Assembly: GCF_900105735.1 (NCBI RefSeq)
Contig: NZ_LT629793.1
Span: forward strand, 3,906,001 to 3,970,000
DNA length: 64,000 bases
Direction: 5' to 3'
From: Pseudomonas yamanorum
Lineage (GTDB): Bacteria; Pseudomonadota; Gammaproteobacteria; Pseudomonadales; Pseudomonadaceae
In this document: one piece after another, positions 29,559-38,792 of the stretch
Layout: every line of letters starts with the position of its first letter
Numbering within the stretch: the stretch's first letter is position 1
Notes under the pieces: generated by a model
What the model saw: only the letters and a program-made list of their open reading frames with translations
Told to the model about the DNA's origin: nothing
Databases searched by the model: none
Program-made: the position numbers and the translations under genes

Positions 29559-31742
29559 TCAGGCTTCGCTGGTGTCTTTGATCAGGTGAGCCGCCAACGT
29601 GCGCAACGGCCCCAGTTGCCGGCAGATCAACGCCAACTGCGTCTGCACCAACCGCTGTCCTTCATCAATCTCATCCGGCATCTGCTCCAGGTCCACCGCC
29701 AAGGCTTCTTCCGCATCACTCTGGATCGCGATCGGCTGTTTGTTGGCCAGGCCCGTGGCGATCTCGTCGATGCTCGCCGCCAGCGTCTTCCCGGCGCCTT
29801 CGATCAAGTGCTCGCGCACCTCCGCCGGCAATTGGGTTTCCCGGTGTGCACCCAGCCCCGACAGGTAGCTGAGCAGCGTGTGGGACAGCACCAGAAACCT
29901 GAACCCCACATCCGCCTCCTTACGGAAATGCCCCGGCTCCATCAGCATATTCGCCAGGGTGGTGGACAGTGCGGCGTCGGCGTTGTGGGCGTTGCGCCGG
30001 GCCAGGCGGTAAGCCAGGTCGTCGCTCTTGCCGGCGGCGTACTGCTGCATGATCTGGCGCAGGTAGATGCTGTTGCAGGTCAGGGTGTTGGCCAGCACCT
30101 TGTTCAGGCGTCGGCCCTGCCAGTCCGGCAGGAACAGGAACACCGCCAGCCCGGCGATCAGGCTGCCGAGCAAGGTATCGAACAGCCGTGGCAGGAACAG
30201 CCCGTAGCCATCGCCCACCTGGTTGAAGCAGAACAGCACCATCAGCGTGATCGCGGCAGTCGCCAGGGTGTAGCGCGTGGTGCGGTTGATAAAGAACACC
30301 AGGCCGGCGGCAATGGCGAACATTGACTGGATCAGCGGGTTGGGGAACAGGTCGAACAGCGCCCAGGCGATGGTCAGGCCGATGGCGGTGCCGATGATCC
30401 GCTGGCCCAGTTTGCGCCGGGTGGCGCCGTAGTTCGGCTGGCACACGAACAGGGTGGTGAGGATGATCCAGTAGCCCTGGGACGGGTGAATCAGGTGCAC
30501 CATCCAATAGCCGATGCTCAGTGCCAAGGGCAGGCGCAGGGCGTGGCGGAACAGCAAGGAGGTTGGTGTCAGCTGCGTGCGCAGTCGGGTCCACATCTCC
30601 TTGAGGTTGCGCGGTGCACGGTCCAGCAGGCTGCTATCCGTGGCGTCGGCCAGGCTGTCGGGATTGGCGGCGTCGCCCAGCAGGCGGTCCAGGGTCGACA
30701 GGTTGGCGGCCAGGGCACGCAGGGAGCGCAGCAGGCCGCGCCAGGCCGGGTTGCTCTGGATGCGCAGGTGTTCCAGGGAGGCATTCAGGTCGCCCAGGGC
30801 TTCGGCAAAGCTGTCGTCATAGACGAAGGGCTGGCGCATCTGGATCGATTCGGCGAGGGTCTGGCAGGCCTTGCCTTGCTGGCGCAGCAGACGCTGGCAG
30901 CGGAACAGCACGTCGCTGTGGAAGAAGGCCTCGGCGAGTGCGTTGTAAGGGTAGTGCGAGGAGCTGGCGCGTTCGTGGATGTCCTGGGCCAGGAAATACA
31001 GCTTGAGGTAGCGGCTGACCTTGGAGCCCGGGCGGCCATTGCCGACCCGGTGCAGGATGATTTCTTTGGCGGCATTCAGCGCCGCCACCACCCGGCCGTT
31101 TTGCTGCGCCAGTTCCAGGCGCCGCGCCTCCACATCCAGCTGGCGGATCGGTTCGAACAATGAGGACTTGAGCTTGAGGTAGCGCCCCAGCTCACGAAAC
31201 AACCGCGCCAGGCTCTGTTGCACTGGCTGGTTGGAAAACAGCACCTGCCACAGCACCGACAGCGCGCCATACCACGCGGCACCGGCCACCAGCAGCAAAG
31301 GTTCATGCCAGAAGTCCGTGACCGCACCACCGCGCTGGTCCACGCCGATCATGGTGTAGACCGAGAGAATCAGGGTGGCCGAGGCGATCGCCCCATAACG
31401 CTCCCCCAGCGCACCGAGCATGGTCAGGCCGAAGCTGGACAGGGCCAGGAAGATCGCGAAGATCCAGGGATAAGGGAAGAGCAGTTCGACGGACAGTGCC
31501 GCGGTGCTGAAGCACACCAGTGTCACGGCCAGGGCGTTAAGCCGGCCCTGCCAGTTGTCATCGGTCTCGGCCAGGGCGCTGGCGATAATCCCCAGGAACA
31601 GCGGGATCAGCAGCGCCATTTCATTCTGGTACCAGCACAGCGCCATGCTGCCGGTCAGGGCGATGAATACCCGTACGCTGTAACTGAACTTATCCAGTGC
31701 CCAAAGGCGCCGCATGGACTGCTTGAAGGAGGTCGATGACAT
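29559..31742 (-). CDS. YccS/YhfK family inner-membrane protein (FUSC domain)
   Basis: 727 residues from the ATG at 31742 (MSSTSFKQSMRRLWALD). Two sets of about five membrane segments flank long cytoplasmic stretches: SVRVFIALTGSMALCWYQNE opens the first, and LRLPLALSIGYWMVHLIHPSQGYWIILTTLFVCQPNYGATRRKLGQR the second, the latter being the FUSC-like block shared with aromatic acid exporters. YccS-type proteins have been proposed as efflux components; the substrate is unknown. No membrane-fusion or outer-membrane partner gene is adjacent. Confidence 0.9.
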   Translation of the reverse strand: MSSTSFKQSMRRLWALDKFSYSVRVFIALTGSMALCWYQNEMALLIPLFLGIIASALAETDDNWQGRLNALAVTLVCFSTAALSVELLFPYPWIFAIFLALSSFGLTMLGALGERYGAIASATLILSVYTMIGVDQRGGAVTDFWHEPLLLVAGAAWYGALSVLWQVLFSNQPVQQSLARLFRELGRYLKLKSSLFEPIRQLDVEARRLELAQQNGRVVAALNAAKEIILHRVGNGRPGSKVSRYLKLYFLAQDIHERASSSHYPYNALAEAFFHSDVLFRCQRLLRQQGKACQTLAESIQMRQPFVYDDSFAEALGDLNASLEHLRIQSNPAWRGLLRSLRALAANLSTLDRLLGDAANPDSLADATDSSLLDRAPRNLKEMWTRLRTQLTPTSLLFRHALRLPLALSIGYWMVHLIHPSQGYWIILTTLFVCQPNYGATRRKLGQRIIGTAIGLTIAWALFDLFPNPLIQSMFAIAAGLVFFINRTTRYTLATAAITLMVLFCFNQVGDGYGLFLPRLFDTLLGSLIAGLAVFLFLPDWQGRRLNKVLANTLTCNSIYLRQIMQQYAAGKSDDLAYRLARRNAHNADAALSTTLANMLMEPGHFRKEADVGFRFLVLSHTLLSYLSGLGAHRETQLPAEVREHLIEGAGKTLAASIDEIATGLANKQPIAIQSDAEEALAVDLEQMPDEIDEGQRLVQTQLALICRQLGPLRTLAAHLIKDTSEA

Positions 31743-31867
31743 GAAGTCTGGGGTCTTCCGGGACGATGCCGCTAAATTGAGCCAGTAATGACGCCACGGC
31801 AAGCGTGGCGATCACATCTAACAGCAAAATTTATTACAGGCATTCTCTCAAGAACACCCCAAACCAA

Positions 31868-31957
31868 TGTGGGAGCTGGCTTGCCTGCGATGGCGGCGTG
31901 TCAATCAATCAAGATGTTGGAGGTGCCGGCCTCATCGCAGGCAAGCCAGCTCCCACA
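31868..31957. repeat. REPIN, both arms CTGGCTTGCCTGCGAT type
   Basis: Opposed REP copies between the yccS-like gene start and the end of the next gene on the same strand. Confidence 0.85.
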
Positions 31958-31980
31958 GTTTGACCGAGTACATCCTTGAA

Positions 31981-33165
31981 TCAGGCAAATTGGGCAGCGG
32001 CATAACCGGAAGCCCACGCCCACTGGAAATTGAACCCGCCCAGGTGACCGGTCACATCCAACACTTCGCCGATGAAGTACAAACCGGGGCTTTTCAGGGA
32101 TTCCATGGTCTTGGACGAAACCTCCCGGGTGTCCACGCCACCCAGGGTGACTTCGGCGGTGCGATAGCCTTCAGTGCCCGCCGGAACCAACTGCCAGCTC
32201 CCCAGTTTGCTGGCGATGTCGGCAATCTCTGCGTGGGTGTACTGCTTCATTGGCTTGGAAACGAACCAGGTTTCAGCCAGCAGGTTGGCCATCTTCTTGG
32301 TGAAGATCTCACCCAGCAGGGTTTTCAGCTCGCTGTTCGGGCGCTCCACCTGTTGCTCTTGCAGCCAGGTGTGGGCGTCGTGATCCGGCAGCAGGTTGAT
32401 TTCCACGGTGTCGCCGGATTCCCAGTATGAGGAAATCTGCAGGATCGCCGGCCCGCTCAGGCCGCGGTGGGTAAACAGGATGTTCTCGCGAAAGCTCTGG
32501 TCGTTGCAGCTCACCAGGCAATCCACGGAAGTACCGGATAACTCACCGCACAATTCCTTGAGCTGATCGGTGATGGTGAACGGCACCAGCCCGGCGCGGG
32601 TTGGCAGCAATTCATGGCCGAACTGCTTGGCCACTTGATAACCAAAGCCAGTGGCGCCCAGGGTCGGGATCGACAGGCCGCCGGTGGCGATCACCAGCGA
32701 TTCGCAGCGCAACTCACCCAGGGTGGTTTGCAACTGATAGCCGGCTTCCAGTTTGGCGATCTCCTGCACTGACGTGTCCAGGTGCATGCTTACGCCGACC
32801 TGGATGCACTCATCCAGCAGCATCCCGAGGATGTCGCTGGACTTGTTGTCGCAGAACAGCTGGCCGAGTTTCTTCTCGTGGTACGGCACGCCGTGCTTGG
32901 CCACCAGCGCGATGAAATCCCACTGGGTGTAGCGGGCCAGGGCGGACTTGCAGAAGTGCGCGTTGTGGGAGAGGAAGTTGGCAGGCTCCGTGTACATGTT
33001 GGTGAAGTTGCAGCGGCCACCGCCGGACATCAGGATCTTTTTGCCGGCCTTGTTCGCGTGGTCGATCAACATCACCTTGCGCCCACGCCCGGCGGCGGTC
33101 AGCGCACACATCAAGCCTGCGGCGCCGGCGCCAATGATCACAACTTCGGTCGAGCGCACAGCCAT
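31981..33165 (-). CDS. FAD-dependent oxidoreductase, HI0933/YhiN family
   Basis: 394 residues from the ATG at 33165 (MAVRSTEVV). An N-terminal dinucleotide fold EVVIIGAGAAGLMCALTAAGRG is followed by GKKILMSGGGRCNFTN, the signature of HI0933-like flavoproteins, then VIATGGLSIPTLGATGFGY and the C-terminal GEVLDVTGHLGGFNFQWAWASGYAAA. These are FAD-binding proteins of unresolved function; members elsewhere act in queuosine-free or thiol redox steps, but none is established for this one. Stand-alone gene flanked by two REPINs. Confidence 0.88.
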   Translation of the reverse strand: MAVRSTEVVIIGAGAAGLMCALTAAGRGRKVMLIDHANKAGKKILMSGGGRCNFTNMYTEPANFLSHNAHFCKSALARYTQWDFIALVAKHGVPYHEKKLGQLFCDNKSSDILGMLLDECIQVGVSMHLDTSVQEIAKLEAGYQLQTTLGELRCESLVIATGGLSIPTLGATGFGYQVAKQFGHELLPTRAGLVPFTITDQLKELCGELSGTSVDCLVSCNDQSFRENILFTHRGLSGPAILQISSYWESGDTVEINLLPDHDAHTWLQEQQVERPNSELKTLLGEIFTKKMANLLAETWFVSKPMKQYTHAEIADIASKLGSWQLVPAGTEGYRTAEVTLGGVDTREVSSKTMESLKSPGLYFIGEVLDVTGHLGGFNFQWAWASGYAAAQFA

Positions 33166-33201
33166 GTCCTCATACAAATATTGATCTGAAATGCAATCAA
33201 A

Positions 33202-33289
33202 TGTGGGAGCTGGCTTGCCTGCGATGGCATCAATTCGGTCAATCTGTCAGACCGAGTCGCCTGCATCGCGGGCAAGCCCGGCTCCCACA
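33202..33289. repeat. REPIN, hybrid arms
   Basis: Left arm CTGGCTTGCCTGCGAT, right arm the complement of a CCGGGCTTGCCCGCGAT variant. Lies between the HI0933-type gene and dbpA. Confidence 0.8.
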
Positions 33290-33323
33290 TTGATTCGGTT
33301 CCTTCAACAGGAACGCGGTGTTT

Positions 33324-34709
33324 TTACAGGATACGCACGCGCAACGAACGGCCTTTGATCTTGCCGTCATTCAAGCGCTGCAGCGCCTGCTTGGCGATCC
33401 CGCGTTCCACGGCCACAAAGGCCTGGAAATCAAAGATCGCGATCTTGCCGACCTGAGCCCCCGGAATCCCGGCTTCACCGGTCAGTGCGCCAAGGATGTC
33501 GCCCGGGCGAACCTTGTCCTTACGGCCGGCGGCAATGCACAGGGTGCTCATCACCGGCAGCAACGGGCCGCCGCTCTGAGGCTTGAGGTTGTCCAGTTGG
33601 TCCCAGTTCAGCGGCGACTTCTGCAGTTGCTCGATGGCCTGGGCGCGATGGGCTTCGGACGGTGCGACGAGGCTGATAGCAATGCCAGTCTCACCGGCAC
33701 GACCAGTACGGCCCACGCGGTGAATGTGGATTTCCGAGTCGCGGGCCAGTTCGACGTTGATCACCATGTCCAGTGCATCAATGTCCAAGCCACGGGCGGC
33801 TACGTCGGTGGCCACCAGTACCGATGTACTACGGTTGGCGAACATTGCCAGCACCTGGTCACGGTCGCGCTGTTCCAGGTCGCCATGCAGGCCGACGGCG
33901 GAGATGCCCTTGGAGGTCAGGTGATCCACGGTTTCCTGCACTTGCTGCTTGGTGAAGCAGAAGGCTACGCAAGAAGCCGGACGGAAATGCGCCAGGACCT
34001 TGGTCACCGCGTCCATGCGCTCTTCCGGGGAAATCTCGTAGAAGCGCTGCTCGATCTGATCGTCCGAGTGGAAGGCTTCGGCCTTGACCTGCTGCGGCGC
34101 GCGCATGAATTTCGAGGCCAGTTGCTTGATGCTCACCGGGTAGGTGGCCGAGAACAGCAGGGTCTGGCGGCGGGCCGGGGTCTTGCTGATGATGTCTTCG
34201 ATGGCGTCGTAGAAGCCCATGTCGAGCATGCGGTCGGCTTCGTCGAGGATCAGCGTGTTCAAACCGTCCAGGACCAGCGAACCCTTGCGCAGGTGCTGCT
34301 GGATACGGCCCGGGGTGCCGACGATGACGTGGGCGCCGTGCTCAAGGGAGGCGATCTGTGGGCCGAGGGACACGCCGCCGCACAGGGTCAGCACCTTGAT
34401 GTTGTCTTCGGCGCGGGCCAGGCGGCGGATTTCCTTGGCCACCTGGTCCGCCAGTTCGCGTGTCGGGCACATAACGAGTGCCTGGCAGCCGAAGTAGCGC
34501 GGGTTGATCGGGTTCAACAGGCCGATGCCGAAGGCTGCGGTCTTGCCGCTGCCGGTCTTGGCCTGGGCAATCAGGTCCAGCCCTTTGAGGATCACCGGCA
34601 AGCTTTGCGCCTGGATCTGCGTCATCTCGACATAACCCAGCGAGTCGAGGTTAGCCAGCATGGCGGCGGACAGGGGCAAAGTATTAAAAGCGGTGGCGAT
34701 GGTAGTCAC
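33324..34709 (-). CDS. dbpA: ATP-dependent RNA helicase DbpA
   Basis: 461 residues from a GTG at 34709 (VTTIATAFNTLPL), matching the start and length of known DbpA. DEAD-box motifs: AQAKTGSGKTAAFG (motif I, near 45), PTRELA, LDEADRMLDMGF (DEAD, near 150), SATY and HRVGRTGRAGETG (motif VI). The last 75 residues form the DbpA-specific RNA-binding domain (GRKDKVRPGDILGALTGEAG ... KGRSLRVRIL) that recognises hairpin 92 of 23S rRNA. It acts in large-subunit ribosome assembly. ATG codons further up lie outside the homologous region. Confidence 0.95.
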   Translation of the reverse strand: MTTIATAFNTLPLSAAMLANLDSLGYVEMTQIQAQSLPVILKGLDLIAQAKTGSGKTAAFGIGLLNPINPRYFGCQALVMCPTRELADQVAKEIRRLARAEDNIKVLTLCGGVSLGPQIASLEHGAHVIVGTPGRIQQHLRKGSLVLDGLNTLILDEADRMLDMGFYDAIEDIISKTPARRQTLLFSATYPVSIKQLASKFMRAPQQVKAEAFHSDDQIEQRFYEISPEERMDAVTKVLAHFRPASCVAFCFTKQQVQETVDHLTSKGISAVGLHGDLEQRDRDQVLAMFANRSTSVLVATDVAARGLDIDALDMVINVELARDSEIHIHRVGRTGRAGETGIAISLVAPSEAHRAQAIEQLQKSPLNWDQLDNLKPQSGGPLLPVMSTLCIAAGRKDKVRPGDILGALTGEAGIPGAQVGKIAIFDFQAFVAVERGIAKQALQRLNDGKIKGRSLRVRIL

Positions 34710-34791
34710 GGGACTGGCTCTGCAAAACAAAATGTCGCGCAGTGTACCAGCCTCGTGGGATTTTCCCTGCAAGTTCTAGACGAGAAGCCTG

Positions 34792-36219
34792 TTAATGCTC
34801 AATGTCGTGCTCACGGCTGACCACGCGTTTGCCGTCTTTTGGCGACAATTGCAGGAAGATCGCCGCCGCCAGCATCGCCATGATGCCCACGGTGACGAAG
34901 GTCAACTGGAACGCCCCAAGCACCGTGTCGACCCCGTCGTTGCCCACTTCGGCGGTAAAACCACCCAGCAGCGCACCGGCGCAGGCCACCCCAAGGCTCA
35001 GGGACAACTGCGCCACCACCGACAGCAAACTGTTGCCGCTGCTGGCCTGGGCGTCGTCTAGGTCGATCAGGGTCACGGTGTTCATCGCGGTAAATTGCAG
35101 CGAGTTGATCGCCCCGAGGATCGCCAGCATGCTCAGCAGCAGCGGGTAGGGCGTGTGTTCGCTGACCAGGCCCATGCTCGCCAGCATGATGCCCAGCGCC
35201 AGGGTGTTGCCGGTCAGCACCACTCGGTAGCCCAGGCGCTCGATCAGCGGCCGGGCGATGGACTTGGCAAACATCGCCGCTGCCGCCAGGGGCAGCATGC
35301 TCATCCCCGCTTCGGACGGCGAATAGCCCAGCGCCACCTGCAACAGCAGCGGCACCAGGAACGGCAACGCGCCGCTGCCCAGGCGAGCGAACAGGTTGCC
35401 AAGGATGCCCACGGCAAAGGTCCGGGTCTTGAACAGCACCGGCGAGAACAGTGGATTGTCGATATGCCCGGCCCGCAACCAATACGCCGCCAGGCACGCG
35501 AGGCCGCCGAACAGCAGCAACATCACCCGCAGGTGCGGCAGGTGCAATTCGCCGAGGCCTTCCATGGCGATGGTGATCAGCACCATCGCCGCGCCGAACA
35601 GCAGGAAACCCACGCCGTCGAAACGGGTGCGTTCGCTGCCGCGCAGGTCGGGGATGAATTTCCAGACGGCGTAGCAGCCGATGATGCCCACCGGCAGGTT
35701 GATCAGGAAGATCCAGTGCCAGGTCAGGTATTGCACCATCCAGCCACCCATGGTCGGGCCGAGCAGTGGGCCCAGCAGCCCTGGAATGGTGATGAAACCC
35801 ATGATCCGCACCAGCTCCGAACGCGGGTAGGCGCGCAACACCACCAGCCTGCCCACCGGCAACATCAACGCACCGCCCAGGCCCTGGATCACCCGGGCGC
35901 CCACCAGCATGGTCAGCGTGCTGGAGAGTGCGCAGAGCAACGAGCCAATGCTGAACAGCATGATCGCGCCGAAGAAAATCTTCTTGGTGCCGAAGCGGTC
36001 GGCGACCCAACCGGAGGCCGGGATCAGCAACGCCACGGTCAGCATGTAGGCGATCACCACGCCTTGCATGCGCAAGGGGTTCTCCGCCAGGTCTCGGGCC
36101 ATGGCCGGCAATGCGGTGTTGAGAATCGTCCCATCCAGCGACTGCATGAAGAAGGCAATCGCTACCACCCAGGGTAGCCAGCGGGCGGTCTTGGCATCGA
36201 GAGGGGCGCGATTCGGCAT
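34792..36219 (-). CDS. MFS transporter, DHA2 family (MdtD-like), next to an RhlA-like gene
   Basis: 475 residues, 14 predicted membrane segments. Signatures of drug:H+ antiporter family 2: FMQSLDGTILNTALPAMARDL (helix 1), WVADRFGTKKIFFG (motif A), GARVIQGLGGALMLPVGRLVVLRAYPRSE (motif B region) and GPLLGPTMGGWMVQYLTWHWIFLINLP (motif C). The start has AAGGTAAC ahead of it. It lies 36 bases after the RhlA-like gene on the same strand, which suggests one transcript and makes export of the lipid product, or of an unrelated drug, possible. Close to E. coli MdtD in sequence. Confidence 0.9.
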   Translation of the reverse strand: MPNRAPLDAKTARWLPWVVAIAFFMQSLDGTILNTALPAMARDLAENPLRMQGVVIAYMLTVALLIPASGWVADRFGTKKIFFGAIMLFSIGSLLCALSSTLTMLVGARVIQGLGGALMLPVGRLVVLRAYPRSELVRIMGFITIPGLLGPLLGPTMGGWMVQYLTWHWIFLINLPVGIIGCYAVWKFIPDLRGSERTRFDGVGFLLFGAAMVLITIAMEGLGELHLPHLRVMLLLFGGLACLAAYWLRAGHIDNPLFSPVLFKTRTFAVGILGNLFARLGSGALPFLVPLLLQVALGYSPSEAGMSMLPLAAAAMFAKSIARPLIERLGYRVVLTGNTLALGIMLASMGLVSEHTPYPLLLSMLAILGAINSLQFTAMNTVTLIDLDDAQASSGNSLLSVVAQLSLSLGVACAGALLGGFTAEVGNDGVDTVLGAFQLTFVTVGIMAMLAAAIFLQLSPKDGKRVVSREHDIEH

Positions 36220-36255
36220 GAGTTACCTTTTTGTTAGCAGCCTATGTGTCGGCGA

Positions 36256-37146
36256 TTATGCGCCATCGGCAACTCCTTTTCCCACTGGCGCTTCGTCTAT
36301 ATCTGACAACGCCACGTCTTTGCCCACCAGGAAATCAATCAGCGCCCGGTGCACGGCCAGGGCCGCTTCGCGGGATTCCAGGTCGAGCAAATGGCCGGTG
36401 TGCTCGGCGGTGGCGAAGCTGCTGCGGCCTACGTATTTTTTGAACAGTTGGGCTTCGTCTGCCGGGGTGTACTCGTCCAGCACGCCGTTGAGGAAGTGCA
36501 CCGGGGTTTCGATTCGGGTCAATTGCGGCAGGTAGTTGCCGTCACCCAGCGCCAGCACCTGATGGATATGGAACCGCGCCTGGCGATACTCGGTGGTGGC
36601 CATGGTCGACAGGTGCCGGTGGTTGTTGCGCTTGAGCCGTGGCGACAGGTATTTGCCGACGGTTTCATTCAGCAGATGGCCGACGGCGGATTTGTCATCG
36701 GCTTCGATCAGCACGCGCACCCGTTCCACATATTCGAGCATCGCCTGGTTGAGGTTGGGCGCCAGCGCCATCACCACCGAGCTTTCAATCGAAGGCGGGT
36801 TATGCGCGAGGGTCAGCAGCGTGGAAATCCCGCCCCAAGAGGCAGACACCAGGTGGTTGACCTGAAAGCGTTCCACCAATGCCCGCAGGATCTGCACTTC
36901 ATCGTCCTTGGTCACAAGGTCCAGGTCGGTGTTGTGCGGGCGTGAATAGCCGGAGAACGGCAAGTCGAACATCAGCACATTGAAGTGCTCGGACAGGCAC
37001 TTGCTGGTACGGGCAAATGAGCGGGTGGTGGACAGCGCGCCATTGACCAACAGCACGGTTTTCTTCTCTGGGTTGTTACCAAGCTGCTCTACGTGAACGT
37101 TGTAGTGCTTGAACAGCTTTTCAATGACAAAACTTCCATGGTTCAT
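36256..37146 (-). CDS. RhlA/PhaG-like 3-hydroxyacyl transferase, alpha/beta hydrolase fold
   Basis: 296 residues from the ATG at 37146, with GGAG seven bases upstream; RhlA has 295. The sequence follows RhlA along its length: [18 protein letters not shown] near residue 30, [41 protein letters not shown] and the nucleophile in SASWGG (S103). The Asp and His of the triad fit [10 protein letters not shown] and [10 protein letters not shown]. RhlA joins two 3-hydroxyacyl chains into HAA, the lipid half of rhamnolipids; PhaG moves them to CoA. The sequence is nearer RhlA. No rhlB is present; an MFS exporter gene follows. Confidence 0.88.
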   Translation of the reverse strand: MNHGSFVIEKLFKHYNVHVEQLGNNPEKKTVLLVNGALSTTRSFARTSKCLSEHFNVLMFDLPFSGYSRPHNTDLDLVTKDDEVQILRALVERFQVNHLVSASWGGISTLLTLAHNPPSIESSVVMALAPNLNQAMLEYVERVRVLIEADDKSAVGHLLNETVGKYLSPRLKRNNHRHLSTMATTEYRQARFHIHQVLALGDGNYLPQLTRIETPVHFLNGVLDEYTPADEAQLFKKYVGRSSFATAEHTGHLLDLESREAALAVHRALIDFLVGKDVALSDIDEAPVGKGVADGA

Positions 37147-37151
37147 GTCAA

Positions 37152-37179
37152 CGCTCCAGCTTGCCCTATCCCGGGCAAG
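37152..37179 (-). promoter_or_regulatory. Hairpin with GGGATA loop and second GGA at the ribosome-binding site (candidate Rsm site)
   Basis: On the minus strand CTTGCCC and GGGCAAG form a 7-bp stem with the hexaloop GGGATA; four bases on is CTGGAGCG, the ribosome-binding site of the RhlA-like gene. Two GGA motifs, one in a hairpin loop and one on the Shine-Dalgarno, is the arrangement bound by RsmA/RsmE repressors. Confidence 0.55.
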
Positions 37180-37371
37180 GTCGTGCATCACTTGAAATCA
37201 AGTGGGTTGAGGACGGCGGGGTGTTGTTTGAGTTTTTTTACCGCGCGGACGTGGCTAGATGCCACCAACCTTTATAACGAGGTTTTTCGCGAGCGACAAC
37301 TGGCCGGACGGCCAGGTGTCTGGAGTGGGGTTTTGAGGGCGGGCTCGATCAAAATGTGGAATGCAATCAAC

Positions 37372-37460
37372 TGTGGGAGCTGGCTTGCCTGCGATAGCGC
37401 CGTGTCATTTAGCAGATCTGGCACTGATACACCGCTATCGCAGGCAAGCCAGCTCCCACA
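37372..37460. repeat. REPIN, both arms CTGGCTTGCCTGCGAT type
   Basis: Opposed REP copies downstream of the TldE-like gene and upstream of the RhlA-like promoter region. Confidence 0.85.
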
Positions 37461-37475
37461 TGGGTTTTGCGTTGC

Positions 37476-38792
37476 TTATAAGGTCAGGGTCAGGCGCTTT
37501 ACCAATGCGCCCGGTAATAGGTTGGACGAGGTATTGCGCTGGCTATACGTACTCGCCGACAGCAGCAATTCCCGATCAGCGGTCAGCGCTTCCAGTTGCG
37601 AGCCCAGCAGGCTGTACACGCTGTCATCAAAACGCATGGTGCTGACCGGCGCCTTGATCTCGCCGTCCTCGACCCAGAACGTGGCGAAGCGGGTCATGCC
37701 GGTCAGGCGCGCGGCGGGCTGGTCGGAGTAGTTCAGGTACCACAGGTTGCTGATGTACAAGCCGGTACCCAATTGCTTGAGGATATCGGCCTGGGCCAGG
37801 TTGCCGGCGGCCATCTGCAACGCGCTGGGGGACTCATCACCGCTGGCGCCGTTGGTGCTCAAACCGTATTCGGCCGCGCTGCGGGAGTTGACCAGTTGGC
37901 CTTCAGCCTTGCCGGCACTGATCAGCTTCACGTCGCTGCGTGGATAGCCGTCACGGGAAAACGCCGAGCTCAGGGAGCCGCTGACCTGCTCATCCAGTGT
38001 CACCAGCGGGTTCAAGGCTTGATCACCGTTGTACAAGCGTTGCAGCGGGCTGCCCTTGCTGGCGATGGCCTGGGCGGAAAACCCGCCCCAGGTCAGCATG
38101 CTGATGATCTCTTCCATGGCCGCCGGGGCCAAGTAGGCGCGGTATTGCCCCGGTGCCAGTGGGTGCAGCGGGCGGCCGAGGAATTCCAGTTGCTCGCGGG
38201 CCTGCTGGAAACGTTGGGCGAAGGCCGCGCTGTCCCAATCGTTGCCGGCGTAACTGGCTTTCACCGCTTCGCCGTTGGCGTGGAACAGGCTGAAGTCGAA
38301 GTTGAAACTGTTGTCCTGGTGCCAGCCAAAGGCACCTGAAGAGCTTGCAAACCCGCGGCTGATAGGGCCAGCGGCGTAGAAGCCGACCATGTCCACACCT
38401 TCGGCGGCCACGCTGATTGCTTCCAGCACCTGGGCCAGGTCTGGCAGTGGTCGGTCCTGCTGGTCCTTGTTTTGCCAGGCATTGTGGTTGAGCAGCAGGT
38501 ACGGATCCTGCGGCAGCAACGGCAAGGTCTCGCGCAGTTGTTGCAGGCCGTCGGCCAGGCGCTGGCGGTCCAGTTCAGGCTCGCCCGCCAGGGTGATGCC
38601 GAGGTCGGCGTGGCGCCCGTCGTTGATCAGCTTCAGGTTCAGGCTGGCCTGTTGCACCTGGCCGGCCTGGCGCACTTTGCCCTGATTGAAACGCACAAAC
38701 TCGGACGATTCGTTGGCGTAGCCGAGGTGGAATTGTTCGTGGTCGGTGATGGCTTGCTTGAGCCAGTCCACCAAGGCTTTGAAATTATTCAT
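37476..38792 (-). CDS. TldE/PmbA-like subunit of a metalloprotease pair
   Basis: 438 residues of the PmbA/TldD superfamily without the HExxxH zinc motif, as expected for the non-catalytic E subunit. Family features: VRFNQGKVRQAGQVQQASLNLKLI near residue 34, a GG-rich central part, and the C-terminal block LGTGLYISNLWYLNYSDQPAARLTGMTRFATFWVEDGEI. The ATG shares one base with the stop of the preceding gene (TGATG), so translation is coupled to it and the two subunits should be made in equal amount. TldD/E heterodimers degrade unfolded peptides or mature RiPP-type peptides. Confidence 0.88.
   Translation of the reverse strand: MNNFKALVDWLKQAITDHEQFHLGYANESSEFVRFNQGKVRQAGQVQQASLNLKLINDGRHADLGITLAGEPELDRQRLADGLQQLRETLPLLPQDPYLLLNHNAWQNKDQQDRPLPDLAQVLEAISVAAEGVDMVGFYAAGPISRGFASSSGAFGWHQDNSFNFDFSLFHANGEAVKASYAGNDWDSAAFAQRFQQAREQLEFLGRPLHPLAPGQYRAYLAPAAMEEIISMLTWGGFSAQAIASKGSPLQRLYNGDQALNPLVTLDEQVSGSLSSAFSRDGYPRSDVKLISAGKAEGQLVNSRSAAEYGLSTNGASGDESPSALQMAAGNLAQADILKQLGTGLYISNLWYLNYSDQPAARLTGMTRFATFWVEDGEIKAPVSTMRFDDSVYSLLGSQLEALTADRELLLSASTYSQRNTSSNLLPGALVKRLTLTL

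Larger units (their letters stand above)
37147..37475. other. 329-base intergenic region before the RhlA-like gene
   Basis: Holds, from the gene outward, the GGA hairpin, a dyad CACTTGA-AA-TCAAGTG (37189-37204, about 43 bases from the start) that looks like an operator, about 160 bases with no clear signal, and a REPIN at 37372-37460. Confidence 0.6.
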
